A stretch of 64,000 bases of DNA, from contig JH720293.1 of the NCBI GenBank assembly GCA_000231825.2, positions 1,922,001 through 1,986,000 of the forward strand, written 5' to 3'. Positions 50,871 to 62,243 of the stretch are shown here, in pieces. The translations under genes and the position numbers were made by a program. The stretch's first letter is position 1. Every line of letters starts with the position of its first letter. Source of the DNA: Tetrahymena elliotti 4EA. Its lineage: Eukaryota > Ciliophora > Oligohymenophorea > Hymenostomatida > Tetrahymenidae. The notes below the pieces were generated by a model. It had not been told where the DNA came from and did no database searches. It saw nothing but the letters and a program-made list of their open reading frames with translations.

Positions 50871-53176
50871 TTCGGTCTATTCTCTTCTTTGCATTTTAAG
50901 ATTTGCGTATTTATGAATTAGAGATGGGGTTTTCTTAATTAAGAGAAAAAATATAATTTAGAAATTGTTTGTGATAATCAAATTATTATAAAATTTGGGG
51001 GACTGACACAACTTTTTTAACAAAATATGAATACATTCATTATCCTTTTTTAATTTATCTTGAGTAGAAAGGAGCTTAACTTTTTGTTTCAGGAAAATCT
51101 CCTAACTAATTAATAAACTAATTAATTAACCAATTTCATTCATCCAGCTAAAGAAAAGTAGTGAGGCATACTCTATTATTTTATTCATAAAAATTATGAA
51201 TAGAAATTAATTAATGTTAATCAAATTTTCATTCAATCTCAAGGCCGGCCGTGGGGAAAATATTGACTGATACATTTATTTCTTTTTAAAGTTCTTTTAT
51301 TTCAAATACAAACACAGTTCTAATGCGCATGATAGAAAACTTCCCGAATAATTTGTTTATATGTAAAAATTATAATCTATTTGATTACTTTTTTGAAATA
51401 AGCCCAAAAGTATGAATCAGCAAATATCTAACTATCTAATTTAGTCATTTCTACATTCTAATTAGAATGAAAAATACTTTTCTAAAAAGCTTAAGTATCA
51501 TTTATTTTCCCCAGTACATATTATGCATATTTTTTAGATGCAATTTGTTCACCTTATAAAAAAAGATTTTTACTAGTTAAAATAGTTTATATTCTTTGTC
51601 AACAATAAAAAACTCTAATTTTTCTTAATTTTATAATTATACATACTAAATTTCCATTAAAATTTTCAATTCTCAATCAAAATATTAAAAAGAAGGCATT
51701 TAAAATTTTGAGGCTTTGATAGGTATTATTTTTGTTTTGGTACTTTAAAAAGATTTTGATTATATCAAAAAATAGATAAATGAAAGAATTAAGTATATAT
51801 CTTCTACCTAAAATATCTATAGAAAAGATTTTAAAGATACAAATCAGTGAATTAGCTTTTTTAAAATAAATAAAAGATATTTGGTTTTGTATATTTTAGA
51901 AGATGATCTTCAGAGAAAGTCCAAGAGAATGCTTGAGGGATAAAAAAACTTAAGATAGACAATTCATATTCTCAAACAAAAGCCAAAAATAATAATTTAA
52001 AAAAGTATTTTAAAAAAATAAAATGAATAAAACTGCTTTGAATATTTTTAAATTGTTATTAACTGCCTCAAAATCATCTTTTAATTCTCTCTTTTCAAAG
52101 TAGACATTTAAAATATTTTTTTTTCAGTAACTCAAAAAATGAAGGAACTTCTTTCTATATTTGACACAAAAGTGTGTCTGTTTCTATAAATTTAATAATT
52201 TAGCGTAGTAATTTATGTCTGTTATTATAAGTTATTTTAAGGGCCAGTGATTATACTTCATTCCTTAATCTCATATTATAATAAAATTAAAAATTAAAAA
52301 ATAACCAAATGTAGTTTTCAGGGGAACTGACTCACTAACCAACAAGCTAATAAAAAAGTTTTGTATTTCTTTCAAATAGAATTAAATATATCATTAGTAG
52401 AACAAATTTTTTATTGAATTACGATTTAATTTTTAGAATATCATTTTTGATTTTTGCTTGTTGAGAATAATAAATAATTTATTGCTGTATGGGGTAGAAT
52501 GGTGACAGATCTTGTTAAAATTGCTTTTTGAAATAGTTTGTGAGAGACTTCTACTTAATTTAGACTTTATAATGAATTATTATTAAAATTTTCTAGTAAA
52601 GTAAATAATTAAAAATTAATAAAAATAATTTTTATTTTCTAAAATATTGAAAATATTTTAATGCAAAATAAAAATCACAAAATCTTATGATTAAAAAAGG
52701 GTGATTCATTTCACATAAAAGAGGAAATTTGCGTCGAATCTAGCTCATTTTTAATCCCTTTTTCAAATAATATTAATAAAAAGATATGTTTCACAATAGT
52801 TATGAATAAAAGTTTTTGTCTTAGAGTTTTGTAGGTGAGAGTGTTCCCTGCTAACTACTTGTGCAACTCTTGGAGGTATAATGAAATATAAAGACTACTT
52901 TGAGGCAGTAAGGAATATCTTTAAATTTTACATGCTGATTGATTGACGACAACACTTATGAATCAATCGTGCTATATCTCAACTATTAAAATTGAAATAA
53001 AAAATAAATATCAATAAGTAAATGAGAAAAGAGGAAAAAACAAAAAATAAAGATTAAAGATTAAGAAAATAAAATCTTATGTGAAAGAATCAAATAAAAC
53101 AATCTTATTTCTTAAATATATATAAATAAATCATTTAATTAAATAAAAAGCAAAAAATACAAATTAAAAAGCAAAG
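50871..53176. other. Divergent promoter region (cyclin / succinyl-CoA ligase)
   Basis: 2.3-kb spacer between divergent genes, so both promoters lie here. It is mostly AT-rich, with a striking GGCCGGCC palindrome at 51,243-51,250 and a GC-richer patch at about 52,820-52,990. No coding frame seen. Confidence 0.6.
51243..51250. promoter_or_regulatory. GGCCGGCC palindrome upstream of the cyclin gene
   Basis: A perfect 8-bp all-G/C palindrome flanked by caa and gtgggg, about 373 bp upstream of the cyclin ATG in otherwise AT-rich DNA. Such a word is extremely unlikely by chance at this base composition. A protein-binding site is possible; no known ciliate element is matched. Confidence 0.35.
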
Positions 53177-55453
53177 ATGTTCTCTAAATTGTTCAACTTC
53201 GGCAAGACCGTTCAACTCCAAAACACTTGCAAAAGATTCTTCGATTTGCATGAATATTAATCTAAGGAAATCATGAGAAAGTTCGGTATCAGAGTCTAAA
53301 AGGGTGATATCGCTTTGACTCCTCAACAAGCAAGAAAAGTTGCTGAACCTCTTGACCCCACAGGTGGTCTTATCCTTAAGGCTTAAGTCCATGCTGGTGG
53401 TAGAGGAAAAGGTAAAATAAAAGCATTCAATTTATAAAGCATATTCTAGCTCCATGATTGAATTCTTGATCTATGAATTTCAATCATTGTTTGCAATGTT
53501 GCCCTCATTTTTTACTATTTTCATTTATTTAATCTTCATTCTCCTAAAAGAAGTAATAGTAATTATTATTCATTTAAATAAAAGGTCACTTGACTTCTGG
53601 TTTAAAGGGTGGTGTTAAGGTTCTTAAGACTCCTGAAGAAGTTGAAACCTACACTAAGTAAATGATTGGTTACAATCTCATCACTCACCAAACCCCCAAG
53701 GCTGGTAAGCTTTTACTTTTAATATAAATAGATATGATTTTTCTGTTGAAAGAATGGATAGGCTTAATTACCCTAAACAAATAAAACAAAAAGATAAGAT
53801 AAGAGCATACACATGTACAATAAACTAAGCCAAAGTGCAAAAATTAGGACAAGCTTATAAATAAATGTGTTTAAATCAGCATTAAAAAGAAAGAACAAGT
53901 CAAAGCAATGAGCATTTTGGAAGCAGAAAGAGAGAATATTTTATTAATTTTGTATACTCTTTTCTTATTTACAAATTAGAGAGAGTATCTAATAATCGAA
54001 GTATTAATAGTCACTAAGCGAATATTAGAACGATGAGAAACACACAAAATCATTCATATTTTTTTGATTATAAAATAAAGATCACGCATGACTATTTAAA
54101 CCTTTTCATGAAAAATATGATGCAAATAATAATAAATAAATTATTGATTGATTGTTAATTAATTGACTAAGATTTATTTGTTTGCTTATTAGACAAACAG
54201 CAAATAAATCTTCTATATCTTGGAATTTCTTTATTATTCTAAAGAATGTTCAAAACATGCAAAAGATATTTTTTACAAACGCTTTTCCAAAAACAAAAAA
54301 CTTAAATAAAATTTATTGACTTAATTGCTAATTTTCACACACAAATCAATCAATCAATTTAAATATTTTAGATATTAAATTCAAATAAATGGTGATAACA
54401 AATAAATATACAATAAAGCATACCCTCACAGTTTCTTGAATTCAAATTAATTTTATTTTGCTTAATATTTAAGTAACACGTTTTTTTATGTTTAATTAAA
54501 AATATTTTTTTAAATTAGGTTTGAGAGTTGATGCCGTCTTGGTCCATGAAGGTGTTGATATCGTCAGACAAATCTACTTAGCTTTCATTTTAGATAGAAA
54601 CTCCCAAAAGCCTGCTATCGTTGCTTCCGTTAACGGTGGTGTCGATATTGAAGAAGTTGCTAAAACTCACCCTGAAAGTATCATTGTTCAACCTATCTGC
54701 CCCTCTGCTGGTTTGACTGATGCTGACTTAAATACTGTCATTTCCAAGTTATAATTATCTCACATTGCTGAAGATGCTAAGACTCAAATTAGAAACCTTT
54801 ACCAAATGTTCAACAAGCTTGATGCTACCTAAGTTGAAATCAACCCTTGGGCCACTGATCCTAAGGATAAGCTCTACTGTGTTGATGCCAAGATTAACAT
54901 AGACGATAACGCTAAATTCAGACAATAAGAATTAGTTCAATTAAGAAAGAACTCCGTTGCCAGTGAAGATGTTGATCCTCATGAAGAAAAAGCCATCCAA
55001 GCTGGTTTGGCTTATGTTGCTCTTGACGGTAACATCGGTTGTTTGGTCAATGGTGCTGGTTTGGCTATGGGTACCATGGATATCATCAAGTTATGTGGTG
55101 GTTCTCCTGCTAACTTCTTGGACGTTGGTGGTGGTGCTAATGTTGAATAAGTTAAGACTGCTTTCGAAATCTTGAATGCTCACCCCAAGGTCGAAACTGT
55201 CTTTATTAATATTTTCGGTGGTATTCTTTCTTGCAAGCTCATTGCTGAAGGTATCATCAAAGCTGCTTAATTAGTTTCTTTGAGAGTTCCTTTGGTCGTC
55301 CGTCTCTCTGGTAACCAAGCTGATGTTGGTAGAAAGCTACTTTTAGAATTCACCGACAAGAACCCCTCTATTAAAATTAGAGTTGGTAAGGATCTTGGTG
55401 ACTCTGCTGAACTCGCTGTTAAGACTGCCAACGAATTCGCTGGAAGACATTGA
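53177..55453 (+). CDS. Succinyl-CoA ligase beta subunit, mitochondrial
   Basis: 429 aa. Start ATG 53,177-53,179, stop TGA 55,451-55,453. Introns 53,412-53,584 (173 nt) and 53,705-54,518 (814 nt, unusually long). The N-terminus, [20 protein letters not shown], is a typical mitochondrial presequence; the mature protein probably begins near FFDLHEYQSK. ATP-grasp domain (to about 230): [12 protein letters not shown] (about 68-79), [28 protein letters not shown] (metal site). Ligase domain: [31 protein letters not shown]. It makes ATP or GTP from succinyl-CoA in the TCA cycle with the alpha subunit, which is not in this window. [14 protein letters not shown] and GGVDIEEVA look closer to GTP-forming (SUCLG2) than ATP-forming (SUCLA2) animal forms; nucleotide use cannot be proven by eye. 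C-rich codon ends suggest high expression. Confidence 0.97.
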
Positions 55454-56097
55454 GTAAATTGACTCTCTAAAACAAAATCTAATATTCACAGAATGATTAC
55501 GAGGCATCCCCTACCATTAAAAATCTTTTGTTTTTAAGAGTTTTCGTTTACTTAAATAAAAGATGATGTATGTATGAATCAATGATAACTCCTCCATCAT
55601 GTCTTATATTCAAAATCATTTCACTTTGGAAAATGGTTTGATAATGAAGATAAATAAACTTATTAAATCACTTATTTATTAAAATATGTTAAATCCAATC
55701 TTACTTAAAGCTCACTTGCATTTTTAATAATATGTTATCATAGGATGCTTGTCTTCACTCTTTACCATTTTTTTGCTTTTCAATTTTTGATACTTTTATA
55801 TAAATTTTTAAATACATTTTCTATTCTCAATTCTATTTATTTCTTATAATAATTTCTTATTAAAATTTAATTTAAAATTTAACTTTAAAATTAATTAATA
55901 TTCAGATTTTACAAAATAAAATAATTTATATGAATTTGATTGAATAAATAAATATTTCAAATACTTTTGTTAAACTGAAATTAAATATTTTGTTGTTTTT
56001 TAATTACCAATAAATCATTATTAATATTGCAATATTAAAAAAATAATTTGAGATTTTCTAGAAATTATAAAAGTAATACAAAGAAGCAAAAATAGTT
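55454..56097. other. Intergenic spacer
   Basis: AT-rich spacer between two plus-strand genes, holding the 3' UTR of succinyl-CoA ligase and the promoter of RNase H. Nothing else recognised. Confidence 0.6.
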
Positions 56098-56970
56098 ATG
56101 AAAACTTAGTTTGTCTTTATGATTAAAAATGGATTGCTTGTTAAAAGCGTCCGCTTAATAAAAACTCAAAAAACATTAGATAAATACTCAAAGTTGTATC
56201 CACATCATGAAATTAAAGCTTTTTAGAGTGAAGAATCTGCCTTATAATTTGTAAAAGAGAACAATTATCCTATAGATATGGCTAAGCAAAAAGTATATAT
56301 GTAAGTTCATGATACAAAGGAATAAATAGTTGAAGGATCAGAAGTTTTAAAACAATTTAAAAAAGGAAAAATAGATTCAGAAAGCCCAGAATTTAAAAAA
56401 ATATAAGAAGATGAAGGTCTTTAGTAATTTTTAAAATAAACCAAAACTTTATATAAATATTATACAGAAAATGAAAGTTTAGTTCAAAAAGCAGCAAAAA
56501 AGATTATTAAAACTTCTCAATACTTTTTATTTTTTGATGGTGCTTCTAAAAATAACCCAGGTCCTAGTGGAATAGGTTTTGCTATATTTGATAATGATTA
56601 AAAGATATATTAACAAGCAATTCATACTGGTTTTAAAACAAATAACTAAGCTGAATATTTAGCGCTATTATATGGATTGAAGACATCATTAAGTTTAGGT
56701 ATTGAGTTACTAAATGTATATGGAGATTCTTAATTGATTATAAATTAAATGAATAATTTATACAGAGTTAAAGATAGAAATTTAATTTTGTATAATGGAG
56801 AATGCAAATAACTTAGAACATAATTTAAGCATGTAAACTTTAAATATATTCCTAGAGAATAAAATTAAGTAGCTGATGCTTTGGCAAATAAAGGTGTTAG
56901 TATGTATAGAAAGCCAACAGAAGAATAAGTAGAAGGAGAAAAAGAATCAAAAGAAACTGAATCAAACTGA
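56098..56970 (+). CDS. Ribonuclease H1
   Basis: 290 aa, single exon, start ATG 56,098-56,100, stop TGA 56,968-56,970. It cleaves the RNA strand of RNA-DNA hybrids with two metal ions. The RNase H fold occupies about 142-268: FFDGASKNNPGPSGIGFAIF, TNNQAEYLALLYGLK, VYGDSQLIINQ, RVKDRNL, IPREQNQVADALANKG. Catalytic acids fit D147, E186, D210 and D260. Residues about 5-55 (FVFMIKNGLLVKSV...YSKLYPHHEIKAFQSEESAL) look like a divergent hybrid-binding domain (Cauli_VI-like), usual at the N-terminus of eukaryotic RNase H1. A basic-acidic linker joins the two, and the C-terminus is a short Glu/Lys-rich tail. No clear mitochondrial presequence. Length is normal for the family. Confidence 0.93.
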
Positions 56971-57663
56971 AATATTACTATTTACAAAAATATATACATA
57001 TTTGCATTATTAGTAAAGTATTTAACACATCAAAGTTATTTATATTTATTTGTTTGGTTTTTAAGGATTCATTTTTATTTTATTATTTAAGATATCGTTT
57101 TTAAACCAACATACTCCTTATTTTACTATAAAATTTATTCTAATATGATGATGTAAAGTATTTAAAATAAAAAAGCTGATATTTAGATTCACCTCTCAAT
57201 TAATAAATTTAAATAAATTCCATATTTTTTAGCTTTTTTTGCTTAATTTTATTTATTTATTTTAGAATTAAATTAAATATTTTTGGACTAAACACTCCTT
57301 ATTTTCTTAAAAAATTAGTAATAAATACATAAAATATTTGGTAAAATCAAGCTTGTAATTACATTTATATTTCAAAATAATTTTTTACAAATTATAAATT
57401 CCCTTTTTTTAAAACTTGTTTGTATTTTAATTTTTTTAACAATTTCCCATTCTATTCTATCAATAATCTATTTATTTGACAATAAAGAGAAATACTCAAA
57501 CTTATAAAATCAAAATTTCATAAATAAATACTTCCTTTTTGTAAACTATTTGAAAATTTTTATTTAAGAAAATAAAAAAGACTTAATAAGTACTCAATAG
57601 TTTCGTTATTAAGTGAAGATTTAAAAAGAAGAAGATATATTTAACATAAAACTGCTTTTATTT
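56971..57663. other. Convergent intergenic spacer
   Basis: AT-rich 3'-3' spacer between RNase H (plus) and the B-box gene (minus). No ORF or repeat recognised. Confidence 0.6.
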
Positions 57664-58938
57664 TCAGATAAATTCACTATAAATAGAAGACAAAAGGGTA
57701 AAGGAGCATGGACTACCACTATAATTATTAAAAAACACTCTCCATTCCTCATTTTCAGTAAAAGTAAAGTTACTCAATTGATAATTAACTGTTGAACCTT
57801 CAACTCCAATTGTAAATATATTTTTTTTAAGGCATATCTCAATATTCATAATTTTTCCTGCTACTAAATGATGACCAATATATTCGTTAACAGTGTTAGT
57901 AACCATAGAGATAGCATCTTAAGCTTTACAAATAATGCAACAAGCTGGGTATCCCTAGCCCCAATAATTCGATGTTGTTTTGTTGATCTCTCTTTCAAGA
58001 CCAATCACATAACAGCCAGAGGTATATGAATCCATTCTAACTTTCATTTTATATACTCCCTATTTAAGAGTTTTACTGCTATTTTAAAAAATTTTTTAAA
58101 TTATTAAGAAATTCTAAAGAGATTTAACTTACGAATAGACGACTGAATTTGAAGTTTAAGAAAATTTAATGCCACTTTAATCTTTAGCTAAAACAACACT
58201 TTGTGGTTATTTAACTTATGCTACTTCTAAATCTAATGCGTTAAAGCTAGAGGCTGACTTAAAAGAATCACCAAACTATTTAATTGATTACAAACACTTT
58301 TCAGAGCATCCATCAAATAGTTTTTAATCAAATGATAGAAAATCCCTTGATGCTTCTGATTTAACTATTTCTCTGAGTTAGCTCATAGATGATTTTTTTT
58401 CATCGCTCACAAGAAAACTGTTTACATTTAAATAGAACTCCTCATCATTTAGATTTTCCTTTTCTAATTCTCTAAGCAAATCAATTATCCTAGAAAGAGT
58501 ATAAATATTATCATACTCCTTTTCCAAATTACTAACAAATTTGGAAGTCTCTAAATATTATTCATCATAAACTTTTTTGACATCTTATTAGACTGCATCT
58601 ATCTAGCTATTAAGCTTTTTTTTAAAATTGTTGAAGATATTATCTATATCTTCATTAGATTTTATTCTTTGCAAGCTTTCAAGTAAATGCTTGACAGCTT
58701 AGCCTTCTTCATCTTAGGGCCAGTTACTATAACATTTACCTTACTTAGTTATTTGATTAAGAGCAACTACATTTTTAGAATGACTAGTGTGAACAGAATC
58801 AGAAATTAAGCAATTGAAACAAACCAACCTATTTTAAGATGTACAATCTGTTTTTAAACAAATACCCATAACATTCTAATCTGGATGAACAGAACAATTT
58901 CTTTTAACATGTAATATCTCTGGATTCATCATCATCAT
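57664..58938 (-). CDS. B-box zinc-finger protein with C-terminal beta-rich domain
   Basis: 406 aa. Start at the first of four consecutive ATGs (58,936-58,938); stop TGA 57,664-57,666; intron 58,079-58,132 (54 nt). A B-box-type zinc site lies at residues about 15-53 with ligands C15, H18, C27, C32, C40, C43, H50 and H53 (CSVHPDQNVMGIC...C...VCFNC...HTSH). Residues about 75-210 are helical/coiled coil. The C-terminal domain (about 270-406, VYKMKVRMDSYTSGCYVIGL, YWGQGYPACC, FTFTENEEWRVFFNNYSGSP) looks beta-rich and sits where TRIM proteins carry SPRY. This B-box, coiled-coil, SPRY-like order without a RING is common in ciliate TRIM-like proteins. Without a RING, E3 activity is unlikely; an adaptor role is inference. 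Which ATG is used is undecided. Confidence 0.85.
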
Positions 58939-59576
58939 TTCACCTAATTTAATTTGTATTTCTGCTAATATGAAACCTATTAAGACTTATTATTTTTTTA
59001 AATCTTGCTAAAGCTAATTTATTTATTTGTTTAATTTTTTATCAACTTAATAAAAGAAACTGGTAAAAACTGACTTTTAAAACCACTGAATTTAAAGGCA
59101 GACTACTCCAAATAAGTAAATTGAAGAAATTCACTTAATTAAAAATTACTATAGACACATGAATTGGACTGTATATTGAGATATAGAAAAGATTCAAACA
59201 AATAAACTATTCTAAGTGTTAAAATGTCTACTTATTAAAGATTAAGAAAGGCAGAAAGATATAACTTCATTATAAAATTAATATTTAATAAAAAAAATGT
59301 TAGAAATTAATAGAGGAGAAAATATTCATTTAATACAAATATTATTATTATTATAAAAATTAATTATAAACAAGAATGTTTGATATCGAGACATTAAATA
59401 TTATTTAATATTATTAATAAAAGAAATAATTTATATTACGTAAACTGTTATTGTGATTATTATTTTGTTAAGTTTGGAAAATTTTTAGGCAAGATACGTG
59501 TGTATTTATGTTTGTTGATATTGATTAGAATGAGTTGAGTATTTTATTTATTATTTATGAAGGGAGAATGAGTGTG
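58939..59576. other. Intergenic spacer with (ATT)n
   Basis: AT-rich spacer between two minus-strand genes. It should hold the promoter of the B-box gene and the 3' UTR of the GPCR gene. A short (ATT)n run is at about 59,340-59,355. Confidence 0.6.
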
Positions 59577-60602
59577 TCATTGAGATTCAGATGAATTCAT
59601 ATCAATTGAATCAATTATTGTATTGCTTTAGTTTAGATAGATTCTAGAACCATCAGATATTTCAGATTTTTGTTAATAATTTTCAATATTTGATTGTAAA
59701 TTGCTGATTTTTTCAGAAACTGTTTTTAGAATACTTTAATTGATATCAGAATGAGAAGAGTCAGCAGCATTACTTTTATTGAAACACCCGAAAGGATCCA
59801 GAGATATGATCACATAAAATAATGAATTTAAACATCCTATAATATTATCACTTATATGACCTATTTCTATATACATTTCTGACTATATCCCAAAGAATTT
59901 TAATATACGGAATGTTATTACAGGCAGCCAGCATAGGAAAAGTATTAGAGGATAGCAAGCCAGTTTGGCTATTTCATTAAATCTAACAACTTAATATTCG
60001 TTTTACAAGCTTCTATAATATTTGATAATGCGGTAAATGAGAACACTATCAAAAATCAAAGAAAAGAAGTAAGGTATGTAATAGTAAAAAAGCATCATCA
60101 ATTAAACTTGTAGATTATTTTCTCCACTAATGTAACAAATAGTGTTAGGAAATGGTTTTATAGGACCATAGTATTAAAAACAGCATATACTTAAAGCACT
60201 TAAAAAAGGGTATAAAAAGTTATTTTTCCAAAACAGCTTAAATGCAGATTTTCTATATATAGGTTCCATTTTTACTACTGATTAGTAGAGTGAATATGAA
60301 ATACTAGTTGTGCAAATAAATGAGCTTATTGTAAAAGTTTAAACAAATATTCCTTAAATATAGCAAGCGGCTTTGCTCAAACTAGCATCTTCATCAATAA
60401 GCATCCATATTGATCTTGTGAATCCTATACTAGAGTAAAAAAAATCACTGATACAAAGCATAATTACCAGATCAAACGAAAAAGATCGTACTTCCTTTCT
60501 ATTGAGAAAATAGAAGATAATAATAGATAAAGTTGATAAAAATGAGGCTGAGCAAACTACAAGCAGAGAGACAATACCAGGTATTTATTCTTCGTCTTAC
60601 AT
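59577..60602 (-). CDS. Seven-transmembrane GPCR-like protein
   Basis: 341 aa, single exon, start ATG 60,600-60,602 (MQDEEQIPGIVSLL), stop TGA 59,577-59,579. Seven hydrophobic spans can be placed: IVSLLVVCSASFLSTLSIII; FSFDLVIMLCISDFFYS; a third with CYIQGIFVQTFTISSFICTT; FLYPFLSALSICCFQYYG; MLFYYYIPYFFSLIFDSVLI; LACYPLILFLCWLPVITFRI; IIGCLNSLFYVIISLD. The short exposed N-terminus, a Cys at the start of span 3, another in the loop before span 5 (NTICYISG), W-P in span 6, and a Ser/Asn/Gln-rich cytoplasmic tail fit the cAMP-receptor-like (Dictyostelium cAR/crl) GPCR group. Signalling through a heterotrimeric G protein is known for that group; ligand and coupling here are unknown. Confidence 0.85.
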
Positions 60603-62243
60603 TTATTAGAGTTATATATAACTACAAGAACTCTATGTATTTTTATTTGAGAAAAATGAAAGGTTATTCTATTTTTCTCCTATGATTTGTTTTTTTTTAA
60701 CTAGATTTGAAATGAAATGAAAAGTTAGTAAATTAATTAAAAATATTGGAGTATAAATAAATTTACAAAAAACTCAGTTATTCATTTGCTCACTATTTTT
60801 ATTTTAGGATAAGAAAAGATAATCATAATTAAAATTTTATACATGTAATCACTTCACAAAAATATATGAATAAATAAATGATGTATCTATTTTACAAATT
60901 AATTAATATTTTTCAATAAATATTTGAATAGTATTTACTATTTAATACAATCGAATTTTTAACTTATTATTCACTTTCAAATAAACAATAAAATAAAAGT
61001 AATCTATCTTGTAATTACCAATAAAATACAGATTCTTTTGATAAAAAATTTTAATTTAATCTTTCAGTTTTGAAAAAATAATTTTGTGTTTAGAGTTAAT
61101 AAATTTTTAAATAAAAAAAATTTTCTAGTTATTAAACAAGACAGTTCTTTTTTTTATGGTGAATCTTATTTATATGGTATGTAGAAATTCTAAAATCTAA
61201 AATGATAATAAAATAATTAGTAGATACTCTATTTAAATGAATAAACTAATTCATTTTACTATATGTTTTTTCTAAAGCGAAAAATAATTTTAAGGTAGAT
61301 AATTACTTAATAATCTTAAATGGATTATATGGAGAAATAAATGATAAATAAATATTTCTAAAAAATCTTTAAGTGTAATAAATCTATGGACATGAAAAAA
61401 AAGAGTATATTAATCTATGATACTACATAAGTAGATGTATATTTGTGTAGTATAATAATATAAAATTTACAGTATGATAATTATAAGCTTTGGGAATTTA
61501 TTAAATTAAGGATTTTATTTTTTTTGAAGAAAATATAGTTCATGTATTTATTTTGTTTTACTCAATTTAAGTATCATTTCTGAATAATCAAAAGTTAAGT
61601 TTTTGATGTTAAAAAGAGTAAAATATAAAAATATTTTTGATTGATTGATTGATTAGAATTTATTTAGTTACTAAAAATGTTAAGTGTGGAGTATTTTGAT
61701 TTACAATAACTTACTTCTTTTATTTTTTTGTTGTTTATCTTATTAACTTAAAATTTAAATCAATGAGAATCTTTATTAAAAATTGAAATGGTAAATTAAA
61801 ATCCTACTTATCAATTTATTGTGTGTAAATTTAAAATTTTCTTTTTTATGTCAACCAATTTTAATTTTTCATAAAAATATTGATAATTTTTATTACTTTT
61901 GCTTAAGAAATTAAACTATTTATGATTAATTGTAAAAGAATGATAGCAAATTGATTGTCAAATAATTTGTTTAGATAACTTAATTTGCTTAAAATATATT
62001 TCAATATTATTTTATAGTATTTTTCTAATGAAACATCTAATATGAATTTTAATATTTTACTAGGAATCTAATATTTGATTGTTTTAAAAAACAATTTTTT
62101 GAAATGAAAATCAAGCGAATAAATGCTAAAAAAATATTGTTTCTTTTTTATAATTATAAATTTATCTATATTTGTTTGGAGCTTTTGGTGTGAATATAAG
62201 ATTTTTGCTATTTTCAAAAATTTATAAATTTAGAAGAGATAAA
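60603..62243. other. AT-rich intergenic region with (GATT)n
   Basis: 1.6-kb AT-rich spacer between two minus-strand genes (USP 3' side, GPCR 5' side). A (TTGA)n tetranucleotide run lies at about 61,637-61,655. A short stem can form from atactac and gtagtat near 61,415-61,455. No coding frame recognised. Confidence 0.6.

Noticed and set aside
54957..55175. Hydrophobic plus-strand frame within succinyl-CoA ligase
   Set aside because: Out-of-frame reading of the well-supported ligase exon.
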